5,539 bases of DNA from an uncultured Bacteroides sp. (GCA_900557355.1 USSR01000480.1:1-5539); one strand, 5' to 3'; counted from the stretch's first letter, positions 1-5,539 are shown. The notes: generated by a model from the letters alone, not told the origin. Made by a program: numbers and translations.

Positions 1-1030
1 CAAGCTGGAAGCAAATACTACTTATTATGTCCGCATATATGCTGTTGTGGATGGTGCGGCTAAGTATGGCGACCAGGCTATGTTTACTACGGCAGTGACC
101 GTGGAAATTTCAGTACCTCAAATTTCTTCTATTTCTTCATCTTCGGCACAGATCTCAGGAACAATTACGACGTATGGTTTGCAAATGGATGAGGTTGGTA
201 TTTGTTATTCCACTTCATCAATGCCGACGGTTGATGCCACTAAAGTTTCTCTTTCGGGGAATGAGATCGTATACACACTGAATGAACTGACTCCCGAAAC
301 AGCTTATTATGTCCGTATATATGCTAAATTGGACGGGGAATATTATTATGGAGATCAAGGGATGTTCACCACATCAGGGATTATTAAAACACATTTTGAA
401 CCTACAGATATATATGAAGATAAGGCGGTACTTACATCTGTTGCTCCAAGTGGGGTAAAGAAAGTGGATATATGTTACGGAACGTCACCTAACCCTAAGA
501 TTACGGATAATGTTACTACGGCAAGTGTAGGTAGTGATGGAAAGTTGAGATTATCGTTAACAGACTTGATTAAGGGTACTACTTATTATCTAAGGGCTTA
601 CAGCCGTGTAGGCTCAAAGATAGAGTATTACGATGATGAGGTGTCGGTGCAGACGGTAGGGAAGGAATTTTCAGTAGTTCGTGAAGCATCTTTTAGAAGT
701 GAAAAATCAGATGTTGAGTACACTCCTAGCTATAGGCAATGGTATCGGCTTTATCTAACATATACTTACGATATAAAAGTAAAAGGAACATATCTAGTAG
801 AGGCAATAGGTGGAGGTGCTTTCAAGAAAACGGGAGATTTCTCCGCTTCTATATATTTAGAAAATGGAACTGGAAGTTTTACATTTATGAGAGATAAGGC
901 ATTATTTGAAAATTCATGGCCATATGCAAGTTATTATTTTAATACCGCAACAGATGTTCGAATTACTAATTTGGAAACTAATGTTTGTTATCATATAATG
1001 ATAGAAAGAGTAACATTTAAAAGTGCTTGA
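1..1030 (+). CDS. Fibronectin-III-like repeat surface protein, 5' end outside window
   Basis: The reading frame is open from the left edge (first full codon at position 2) to TGA at 1028-1030, giving 342 residues of a longer protein; the GTG at 47 is not a real start. Three repeats of about 94 residues can be seen. The motif TTYYVRIYA recurs as TAYYVRIYA exactly 282 nt later (20-43 and 302-325) and as TTYYLRAYS near 581; GDQ.MFTT also recurs 282 nt apart (68 and 350). Repeats with 'G.CYSTS..PT' and 'L.P.T.YYVR.YA' are typical of FN3-like domains in Bacteroidetes secreted proteins. From about 656 to 1027 a different, probably beta-rich domain follows, with no family I recognise. Its end is much more AT-rich (about 28% GC over 841-1020 against about 46% over 1-120). 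The stop lies 20 nt before the next start, so co-transcription with the Cys-rich precursor is likely. An extracellular or cell-surface location is inferred; the signal peptide would lie outside the window. Confidence 0.8.
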   Translation, partial: KLEANTTYYVRIYAVVDGAAKYGDQAMFTTAVTVEISVPQISSISSSSAQISGTITTYGLQMDEVGICYSTSSMPTVDATKVSLSGNEIVYTLNELTPETAYYVRIYAKLDGEYYYGDQGMFTTSGIIKTHFEPTDIYEDKAVLTSVAPSGVKKVDICYGTSPNPKITDNVTTASVGSDGKLRLSLTDLIKGTTYYLRAYSRVGSKIEYYDDEVSVQTVGKEFSVVREASFRSEKSDVEYTPSYRQWYRLYLTYTYDIKVKGTYLVEAIGGGAFKKTGDFSASIYLENGTGSFTFMRDKALFENSWPYASYYFNTATDVRITNLETNVCYHIMIERVTFKSA

Positions 1031-1050
1031 TTTATTATAAAAAAGAAGCT

Positions 1051-1596
1051 ATGGAAATATCACGCAGAGAGTTTTTTAAAGTAGCCATCAAGAAAACAAT
1101 TCCGTTTTTAGGGTTTATTGCTATTGCTCCTATATTGAATAGTTGCAGCAAGGATGATGAACCGTTAGGGTGTAATAACAGTTGCATGGGAACAGCACAG
1201 AGTGGCTGTGGCTCTACCTGCAGTAACAGCTGCGTAGGGACATCGAAAGGTGGTTGTGGAGGTGGGGTGAAAAATGGTTGCAAAGAAGGCTGTTCCAGTG
1301 GTTGTGATAATACAGCCAAATCTTCTTGTTCTGATTGTAGCACTTCTTGCAGCAATGGCTGTAAAGAAGGTTGCAGTGATGGTTGTGAGGATTCTGCTAA
1401 GTCTTCTTGTTCAGGATGTGGTAATAGTTGCTCTGGTTCCTGCTTTGCTGCCTGTGCCAATGATTGTGCAAAAAGTTGCCTGGATACTTGCCGTGGTGCA
1501 TGTGTTTCAACCTGTTTGGGACAGTGCAAGGGTACTTGTATGTTTGGATGTCAAACGGGATGCCGGGGTGGGTGCCGGAGTTACAATCGATACTAA
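1051..1596 (+). CDS. CXXX-repeat radical SAM target lipoprotein (Cys-rich precursor)
   Basis: This is the likely substrate of the modifying enzymes encoded downstream. ATG at 1051 is preferred over the in-frame TTG at 1027, which overlaps the previous stop; it yields 181 residues. Residues 4-10 (SRREFFK) fit a twin-arginine motif. A hydrophobic stretch (17-29) leads to a lipobox, LNSC, with Cys32 as the predicted lipidated residue. SKDDE (33-37) follows, an acidic tract like the Bacteroides surface-lipoprotein export signal. Residues 41-175 contain 30 Cys on a four-residue grid. From Cys123 to Cys175 there are 14 Cys with no break in the spacing. Earlier grid positions are sometimes filled by Ala, Ser or Val (49, 65, 73, 89, 116), and the register slips by one at CSDC (93-96) and CSGC (120-123). 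The residue before each Cys is mostly Gly, Ser, Thr or Ala. The family, recalled not searched, is the Cys-Xaa-Xaa-Xaa repeat radical SAM target group. A metallothionein-like metal binder is less likely given the signal and the enzyme genes next to it. Confidence 0.88.
   Translation: MEISRREFFKVAIKKTIPFLGFIAIAPILNSCSKDDEPLGCNNSCMGTAQSGCGSTCSNSCVGTSKGGCGGGVKNGCKEGCSSGCDNTAKSSCSDCSTSCSNGCKEGCSDGCEDSAKSSCSGCGNSCSGSCFAACANDCAKSCLDTCRGACVSTCLGQCKGTCMFGCQTGCRGGCRSYNRY
1174..1269 (+). repeat. 48-nt tandem coding duplication in precursor
   Basis: Residues 42-57 and 58-73 of the precursor are two diverged copies of a 16-residue unit sharing the pattern NSC.GT...GCG (first) and NSC.GT..GGCG (second). 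Sixteen is a multiple of four, so the Cys register is kept across the copies. The second copy lacks one Cys of the grid (Val73). Confidence 0.55.
1279..1440 (+). repeat. 81-nt tandem coding duplication in precursor
   Basis: Residues 77-103 and 104-130 are two copies of a 27-residue unit, both beginning CKEGCS.GC, then AKSSCS.C (89-96 and 116-123), then a Cys-rich tail. The copies differ at many synonymous sites (tgc/tgt, ggc/ggt, gcc/gct, aaa/aag), so this is an old duplication held at protein level. Each unit carries one CxxC (93-96, 120-123) that moves the four-residue Cys register by one. Confidence 0.75.
1417..1575 (+). repeat. Unbroken CX3 array in precursor C-terminus
   Basis: Codons 123-175 give 14 Cys at exactly four-residue spacing, with no substitution or slip. 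The residue before the Cys is Ser, Ala, Thr or Gly in 11 of 13 cases (Asp138 and Gln158 are the exceptions). Both TGT and TGC are used, so the periodicity is in the protein and is not a recent DNA repeat expansion. It ends six residues before the C-terminus, in RSYNRY. Confidence 0.85.
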
Positions 1597-1627
1597 TGTT
1601 GAAGTATGTATTCGTTATCTTTTAAAA

Positions 1628-2800
1628 ATGAAAGGAATCAAGAAGAAAGAAGTAGATTGGAAGTCCGGAATGGCAAAGAATATCACTTTTATTGTCACGA
1701 AAGACTGCCAACTCGCTTGTAAATATTGCTACCTCGTAGGTAAAAACTCGAAAGAGCGGATGCCTTGGGAGGTAGCCAAACAAGCTATTGACTATGTATT
1801 AGAACGTGAAGAGGATTTTCCCGAAGAGTCTGTGGTATGGGATTTCATAGGCGGAGAGCCTTTTCTGGAAATAGACCTGATAGATAAGATTTGTGATTAT
1901 ATCAAGGTTGAACAATTCCAAAGAGATCATCATTGGTTTGGCGCTTATCGCTTCAGCTTTTCTACAAATGGCATCAATTACCATGAAGAAAAGGTACAGC
2001 AATTTATCTTAAAAAATAAGGAACATCTCAGTATTGGCATTACAATTGATGGTACGGAGATGAAGCACGACCTGAACCGTGTGTATAAAGCAAGCGGACG
2101 GGGATCTTATAAAGATGTAGTGCGTAACATTCCTTTATGGTTGTCGCAGTTTCCTGATGCAAGTACGAAAGTGACCATCAGTAGTGCCGATATTCCTTAT
2201 ATCAAGGAAAGTGTTCTTCATCTTTATGCTTTGGGCATTCATGAAGTGAACATTAACTGTGTGTTTGAAGATGTATGGAAAGCAGGAGATGACAGGCTGT
2301 TTGAAGAACAACTGCTGATGCTGGCGGATGCTATCATTGATAATGGTTATTATCGGGACTATTCTTGTTCTTTTTTTGGTGAGCATTTAGGGAAACCGTT
2401 GGATTGTAAGTTGCAGAATCAGAATTGGTGCGGTGCGGGCATGATGCTGGCTGTAGATGCAATGGGAAATTTTTACCCATGTACCCGTTTTGCGCAATAC
2501 TCCCTTCGTAATAAGAAAGCTTGGATTATTGGTAATATTCATGATGGCATTGATAAGAACAAGTTGCGGCCTTTCTTGACATTGGACCGTTGTACGCAAA
2601 GTACACAAGAGTGCATAGATTGTGAAGTGGCAAGTGGATGCGCATGGTGTCAGGGAGAAAACTACGATGCTGCCGATACTTCTACCATTTACCAGCGTTC
2701 TACAGCTATCTGTAAAATGCACAAGGCACGGGTAAGGGCTAATAATTATTACTGGAACAGGCTTTTACGTAAAATGGAATCGGAGGGCGAACCATGCTGA
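1628..2800 (+). CDS. Radical SAM/SPASM peptide maturase, CXXX-repeat target family
   Basis: Predicted cytoplasmic radical SAM enzyme, 390 residues from ATG 1628. The frame is open further upstream, but that part lies across the precursor gene in another frame and is not coding. ATG 1628 has an A-rich leader typical of Bacteroidetes; ATG 1670 (14 codons later, with GGAAG six bases upstream) is an alternative. The core CX3CX2C motif is Cys27, Cys31, Cys34 (CQLACKYC), which binds the 4Fe-4S cluster that cleaves S-adenosylmethionine. GGEP at 75-78 is the usual SAM-contacting motif. The C-terminal SPASM domain shows Cys268 (WCGAG), Cys285 (GNFYPC), Cys329-x2-Cys332-x5-Cys338-x2-Cys341 and Cys362, with extra Cys260 and Cys322, enough for two auxiliary clusters. 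SPASM enzymes usually modify ribosomal peptides. The Cys-array precursor ends 31 nt upstream and is the likely substrate. The product (thioether, other crosslink or epimer) cannot be told from sequence. Confidence 0.93.
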   Translation: MKGIKKKEVDWKSGMAKNITFIVTKDCQLACKYCYLVGKNSKERMPWEVAKQAIDYVLEREEDFPEESVVWDFIGGEPFLEIDLIDKICDYIKVEQFQRDHHWFGAYRFSFSTNGINYHEEKVQQFILKNKEHLSIGITIDGTEMKHDLNRVYKASGRGSYKDVVRNIPLWLSQFPDASTKVTISSADIPYIKESVLHLYALGIHEVNINCVFEDVWKAGDDRLFEEQLLMLADAIIDNGYYRDYSCSFFGEHLGKPLDCKLQNQNWCGAGMMLAVDAMGNFYPCTRFAQYSLRNKKAWIIGNIHDGIDKNKLRPFLTLDRCTQSTQECIDCEVASGCAWCQGENYDAADTSTIYQRSTAICKMHKARVRANNYYWNRLLRKMESEGEPC

Positions 2801-3735
2801 AATATTTAATTGTTTTATTGGATGACACCAGTACGCCCTATTGCCATTATGAGAATCCGAAGACGGAATATAAGCTAATCAGTTTGCAGGATTTGCGGGC
2901 CGCTATTCTTCTGGCAATGAAAGAGAATCTGATGGTTCAGTTTGTTTATCCTGATTACAAATTACCCCAGAAATATGAGGAAATCATAGAAACGACGGAG
3001 CATTGTAAAATTATGCCTGTTGCCTGTTGCGCTGGAGCGGACATTATCATTGGGGATTATTGGGAGAATCCGGAAGGTCGAAAGATGGACAGGGATAAGA
3101 TCTACGTACTGAGAACGAAGAAAGAGGATTTTTTCAGTCATTATGAGAAAGTGGGAGAGATGTTGATTCATGTCGCTCGCCTGAATATAATACTGACTGA
3201 TGTGGATACTTTTACAGAGGCTGACTTTGATAAGTATAAGTCTGTGTTGGCTGAACTGGCTTTTCAGTTAAAAGATTTTTGTAATGAGGAGACAATCCCC
3301 CAATTCAACCTGCTGACTGACCGTATGTTGCTTGATAGTATGAATAACTGTAATGCCGGATGGGAGAATATAACGCTTGCTCCGAATGGGAAATTTTATG
3401 TTTGTCCTGCTTTCTACCTGTCAAGTGATGGCTATTCCATTGGTGATTTGGAAAATGGGCTTGATATCAGGAATTCTCAGTTATATCGTATGAGCCATGC
3501 ACCGTTATGCAGGCATTGTGATGCATACCAATGCAAGCGTTGTATTTGGCTGAATAGAAAAATGACTTTGGAAGTAAACACCCCTTCACATGAGCAATGC
3601 GTGACTGCCCATCTGGAACGTAATGCTTCGCGTGATTTGTTGCAGGAGATACGTAAATCGGGGCGTTTTTTACAAGGCAGGGAAATAATGGAAATAGATT
3701 ATTTGGATCCGTTTGATGTGAGAAAGAAATATTAA
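2794..3735 (+). CDS. CXXX-repeat peptide maturase: SPASM protein lacking the radical SAM motif
   Basis: A 313-residue protein whose ATG overlaps the enzyme stop in ATGCTGA, so translation is probably coupled. The N-terminal half has only Cys17, Cys71, Cys78 and Cys79 and no CX3CX2C, so it should not bind the SAM-cleaving cluster. The C-terminal part has a full seven-Cys SPASM signature: Cys186, Cys204 (NGKFYVC), Cys239-x2-Cys242-x4-Cys247-x2-Cys250 and Cys269, closely like the SPASM end of the enzyme just upstream (GNFYPC, IGNI versus IGDL). It most likely arose from a radical SAM/SPASM ancestor or copies its fold, and may act as a partner that holds clusters or binds the precursor. From memory this fits a family named 'CXXX repeat peptide maturase'. 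Its biochemical role is unknown. An independent enzyme with a different active site is the alternative. Confidence 0.88.
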   Translation: MLKYLIVLLDDTSTPYCHYENPKTEYKLISLQDLRAAILLAMKENLMVQFVYPDYKLPQKYEEIIETTEHCKIMPVACCAGADIIIGDYWENPEGRKMDRDKIYVLRTKKEDFFSHYEKVGEMLIHVARLNIILTDVDTFTEADFDKYKSVLAELAFQLKDFCNEETIPQFNLLTDRMLLDSMNNCNAGWENITLAPNGKFYVCPAFYLSSDGYSIGDLENGLDIRNSQLYRMSHAPLCRHCDAYQCKRCIWLNRKMTLEVNTPSHEQCVTAHLERNASRDLLQEIRKSGRFLQGREIMEIDYLDPFDVRKKY

Positions 3736-3748
3736 AGTGTAATGAGAT

Positions 3749-4030
3749 ATGATTATGAAAAAATTGATAGGAGCAGTGACAGAAGAAGAGAAGCTTGAGA
3801 TTCAGGTTTTCTTTGAACGCCGGAATGGGTTGAATGAGTTGGCCAGAATCGTAACAGGTAGTAATGAAATGTTATATGAAAAACTGGTGAAAGATTTGGG
3901 AGAGACGGGAAGGAAATTTCAGGATTGGTGGGATCGTATGTCAGATCAATATCAATGGGAACAGTGTGAGAAAGGTAATTGGGAGATTAATTTTAGCACG
4001 AATGAGATTTATTTGGTTTACGAAGAATGA
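3749..4030 (+). CDS. Small CXXX-repeat modification system protein
   Basis: A 93-residue soluble protein that begins 13 nt after the SPASM protein; ATG 3755 is an alternative start two codons in. It has no signal peptide or membrane segment. The first part is helical and charged (EEEKLEIQVFFERRNGLNELARIV), followed by a middle region with paired Trp (DWWDRM, about residues 59-64) and a beta-like end (WEINFSTNEIYLVYEE). There is only one Cys, so it is neither a target peptide nor an iron-sulfur protein. Position, size and partners match, from memory, the 'CXXX repeat peptide modification system protein' family that accompanies these radical SAM enzymes. A precursor-recognition or complex-assembly role is only a guess; no RRE-type fold could be confirmed by eye. 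Confidence 0.75.
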   Translation: MIMKKLIGAVTEEEKLEIQVFFERRNGLNELARIVTGSNEMLYEKLVKDLGETGRKFQDWWDRMSDQYQWEQCEKGNWEINFSTNEIYLVYEE

Positions 4031-4097
4031 TTGGTTTGAGTAAATATAGAAATCTCAAAATAAATTAGTTATTTTGCAGAAAACAAAAAGTTGCGGT

Positions 4098-4206
4098 ATG
4101 AAGTCACTGTGCATCAAGAACTACAAGAATTTTAAGTAAAAAAATAAGCCTCATTGGGGATAAAGACTGCATGGGAAAGTATTCTTTGTGCAGTCTTTTT
4201 TCATGA
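4098..4206 (+). pseudogene. Possible remnant of an AAA/OLD-type ATPase N-terminus
   Basis: ATG 4098 opens a 13-codon reading frame, MKSLCIKNYKNFK, closed by TAA at 4137-4139. This resembles the first residues of Bacteroidetes AAA-family ATPases (pattern: K.I.IKNFKNFK). In the next frame from 4129 the sequence reads on as SKKISLIGDKDCMGKYSL before TGA at 4204, which looks like a decayed 'VNLIVGKNN.GKSSL' Walker A segment with a frameshift and a short deletion. Nothing further of such a gene is seen. The stretch overlaps the terminator at 4162-4201, so chance similarity is quite possible. Confidence 0.25.
4162..4201 (+). terminator. Intrinsic terminator of the CXXX cassette
   Basis: AAAGACTGCA (4162-4171) and TGCAGTCTTT (4189-4198) form a perfect 10-bp stem, followed by T residues through 4201. 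Inside the 17-nt loop a second short stem, AAAG/CTTT around TATT (4176-4187), stacks within the first. It lies 131 nt after the last cassette gene, and no other strong terminator lies between. Confidence 0.8.
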
Positions 4207-4331
4207 TTTGTGATTGCATGTGAGCCTCAGAGGTAGGGTTCCTTTTCTGCATAAGCAAGCGGAGAATGACGGAATGATGAAGTGAGAAAAGAAATTAAGT
4301 GAAAAAATAGATAGGGTTCATCAGTTTGTAC

Positions 4332-4339
4332 TATCTTTG
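4332..4339 (+). promoter_or_regulatory. Bacteroides-type -7 element
   Basis: TATCTTTG matches the Bacteroidetes -7 consensus TAnnTTTG and sits just before the decayed frame that starts near 4340. I see no clear TTG -33 element about 19 bp upstream, so promoter strength is uncertain. It may be the old promoter of the pseudogene. Confidence 0.4.
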
Positions 4340-4715
4340 CTCAATAGAACCAAAATATGTATTGATGATATTCGTAAATCATCCCGTGTGCGTCAGCATG
4401 TCAAGCAGATGGATGATGCAGAGTTGGCAGAGAACTATCCTAAAGAGCTGCTTCTTGATATAGAACAGAAGGCTGTTGAGTTGACTTATTCGTATGAGTT
4501 TCCGAATGGTTTGTTTCGTAAACAAATACGGCAATGTGCTGAGAACTCTAATCATGGAAGACTTGAGAGCACATCCTAAAAGTAAGATTTAGGAGATTGC
4601 GGGTCGGTTACCGGAAGTCGATTTACAGGAGTTGAGGAAGATGGTTTATTCGATGGTGGATGTGGAATTGATAACAGAAGAGGTTCGTACTGATAGACGT
4701 TATGTACTGAAATAA
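4340..4715 (+). pseudogene. Decayed small gene of unknown family
   Basis: Protein-like sequence continues across two frames with at least two lesions. From 4340 one frame reads KICIDDIRKSS, then ELAENYPKELLLDIEQKA, then YSYEFPNGLFRKQIRQC, and stops at 4577-4579. A second frame, usable from about 4554, reads MEDLRAHPKSKI, then a TAG at 4590-4592 (possibly a former Trp codon), then EIAGRLPEVDLQELRKMV and ELITEEVRTDRRYVLK to TAA at 4713-4715. Together these make about 125 residues of normal, charged, helical-looking protein. No good start codon lies in the first frame except TTG at 4337 (inside the promoter-like element) or ATG at 4409. I do not recognise the family. Two separate short genes are possible, but the in-frame TAG and missing starts favour decay. 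Confidence 0.6.
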
Positions 4716-4735
4716 GTGGTAAAAAGAAAAAAATA

Positions 4736-4805
4736 AAAAAGAAATAGAAAAAGAAAAGGTTTAAGTGGCTGATTGTCAGCTTTGATTTTGTTTTCTATTC
4801 TTTTT
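4736..4805 (+). other. A/T-rich inverted repeat with inner hairpin, upstream of ruvB
   Basis: A purine-rich arm (4736-4757) can pair with a pyrimidine-rich arm (4786-4805) over about 19 pairs, with two bulged A residues and one mismatch. Within the loop GCTGA/TCAGC (4768-4772 and 4776-4780) forms a small hairpin with a TTG loop. It could end transcription from the left or shape the ruvB leader. The arms are low complexity, so the pairing may be accidental. Confidence 0.3.
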
Positions 4806-4835
4806 ATAAAAGCAAAGAAAAGAAGTAAATATAGA

Positions 4836-5539
4836 ATGGAACGAGAAGATTTTGATATACGCGATAATCAGTTGACCAGTAGGGAGCGCGATTTCGAAAA
4901 CGCACTTCGTCCGTTATCCTTTGAAGACTTCAGCGGACAGGATAAGGTGGTGGATAATCTGCGTATCTTCGTTAAAGCGGCTCGTCTGCGTGGCGAAGCA
5001 CTGGATCATGTATTGTTGCATGGACCTCCGGGATTGGGTAAAACGACACTTTCCAATATTATTGCGAATGAGCTGGGAGTGGGCTTTAAGGTAACTTCCG
5101 GTCCGGTGCTTGATAAGCCGGGCGATTTGGCGGGGGTGCTTACCAGTCTGGAACCGAATGATGTACTGTTTATCGATGAAATTCACCGTCTTTCTCCGGT
5201 GGTGGAGGAGTATCTGTACTCCGCAATGGAGGATTACCGCATTGATATTATGATAGATAAAGGCCCGTCAGCACGGAGTATTCAGATTGATCTGAGCCCG
5301 TTTACGCTGGTGGGTGCTACTACCCGTAGCGGTTTGCTGACTGCGCCTTTGCGTGCCCGTTTTGGCATTAATCTGCATTTGGAATATTACGATGACGATG
5401 TGCTGAGCGGTATCATCCGCCGTTCGGCAGGAATCCTGAATGTTCCTTGTTCTACAAGGGCTGCGTCAGAGATTGCTTCCCGTAGCCGTGGAACGCCGCG
5501 TATTGCAAATGCGTTGTTGCGCCGTGTACGGGGTTTTGA
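4836..5539 (+). CDS. ruvB: RuvB, Holliday junction branch-migration ATPase, 3' end outside window
   Basis: RuvB is the AAA+ motor that drives Holliday junction branch migration with RuvA. The ATG at 4836 gives [20 protein letters not shown], and the frame stays open to the right edge: 234 codons plus two bases, about two thirds of the usual ~340 residues. Visible motifs are Walker A GPPGLGKT (63-70), the conserved [19 protein letters not shown] block (88-106), Walker B with DEIH (114-117), sensor 1 GATTRSG (160-166), the PLRARFG arginine-finger segment (171-177) and the sensor 2 region [14 protein letters not shown] near the end. TGA at 5537-5539 is in another frame and is not its stop. The last residues read RVRGF where I would expect RVRDF. 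The leader is A-rich without a clear Shine-Dalgarno site; no promoter is obvious. It is a housekeeping gene unrelated to the cassette. Confidence 0.97.
   Translation, partial: MEREDFDIRDNQLTSRERDFENALRPLSFEDFSGQDKVVDNLRIFVKAARLRGEALDHVLLHGPPGLGKTTLSNIIANELGVGFKVTSGPVLDKPGDLAGVLTSLEPNDVLFIDEIHRLSPVVEEYLYSAMEDYRIDIMIDKGPSARSIQIDLSPFTLVGATTRSGLLTAPLRARFGINLHLEYYDDDVLSGIIRRSAGILNVPCSTRAASEIASRSRGTPRIANALLRRVRGF

Noticed and set aside
1027..1050. TTG start for the Cys-rich precursor
   Set aside because: ATG 1051 places the SRREFFK motif at residues 4-10 as in normal signal peptides; the TTG overlaps the previous stop.
1035..1529. 164-codon open frame on the minus strand, rich in Gln, Leu and Pro
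   Set aside because: It is the antisense of the Cys-codon array; TGT/TGC repeats read backwards give CAA/GCA-like codons without stops. No signal, domain or start context.
1171..1575. Metallothionein or CRISPR-like reading of the periodic array
   Set aside because: The period is 12 nt at protein level with varied codons, so it is not a CRISPR. The lipoprotein signal and adjacent radical SAM genes make a simple metallothionein less likely, though metal binding is not excluded.
1274..1627. Upstream extension of the radical SAM frame
   Set aside because: It lies over the precursor gene in another frame and reads as Val/Leu/Ala-rich nonsense; the enzyme begins naturally at 1628 or 1670, close before its cluster motif.
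4035..4059. TTTGAG/CTCAAA hairpin just after the last cassette gene
   Set aside because: Only 6 bp with a 13-nt loop and no T-run; the hairpin at 4162-4201 is a far better terminator.
4070..4076. TATTTTG as a Bacteroides -7 element before the 13-codon frame
   Set aside because: One base short of TAnnTTTG, and no TTG element at the right distance upstream.
4914..5186. 90-codon minus-strand frame
   Set aside because: It is the antisense of the conserved ruvB coding sequence with no protein-like features.
5537..5539. TGA at the right edge as a ruvB stop
   Set aside because: The ruvB codons end with TTT at 5535-5537 and two bases of the next codon; the TGA is in a different frame, so the gene simply runs off the window.

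Overview
The window looks like a chromosomal segment of a gut-type Bacteroidetes, most likely Bacteroides or a close relative. The grounds are a lipoprotein signal followed by an acidic Ser-Lys-Asp-Asp-Glu tract, fibronectin-III-like repeats of the Bacteroidetes surface type, weak Shine-Dalgarno sites with A-rich leaders, a TAnnTTTG-type promoter element, and a RuvB of normal bacterial type. No taxonomic search was possible.

Layout. Positions 1-1030 hold the 3' part of a secreted protein built from ~94-residue fibronectin-III-like repeats plus a distinct AT-rich C-terminal domain. Positions 1051-4030 hold a compact, same-strand, four-gene cassette. It comprises a lipoprotein precursor whose mature part has a Cys at nearly every fourth residue (1051-1596), a radical SAM/SPASM enzyme (1628-2800), a second SPASM protein that lacks the radical SAM iron-sulfur motif (2794-3735, overlapping the enzyme gene by 7 nt), and a 93-residue protein (3749-4030). 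A strong intrinsic terminator (4162-4201) closes the cassette. Positions 4031-4835 contain no intact gene: a possible ATPase N-terminus remnant (4098-4206), a promoter-like element (4332-4339), a small decayed gene (4340-4715) and an A/T-rich inverted repeat (4736-4805); nothing was seen in 4202-4331. The window ends inside ruvB (4836 to the edge).

How the genes work together (inference). The arrangement matches, from memory, the predicted 'CXXX-repeat' radical SAM peptide-modification systems of Bacteroidetes: target peptide, radical SAM maturase, companion maturase and small accessory protein. The radical SAM enzyme, probably with its SPASM partner and the small protein, would modify the Cys-rich array in the cytoplasm. 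The precursor has both a twin-arginine-like motif and a lipobox, suggesting that the modified, possibly cross-linked chain leaves by a route that tolerates folded cargo and is then lipidated and displayed at the cell surface. The adjacent FN3-like protein may be a surface partner or just a neighbour. No dedicated exporter, protease or immunity gene is visible. The chemistry and biological role of the product cannot be read from the sequence.
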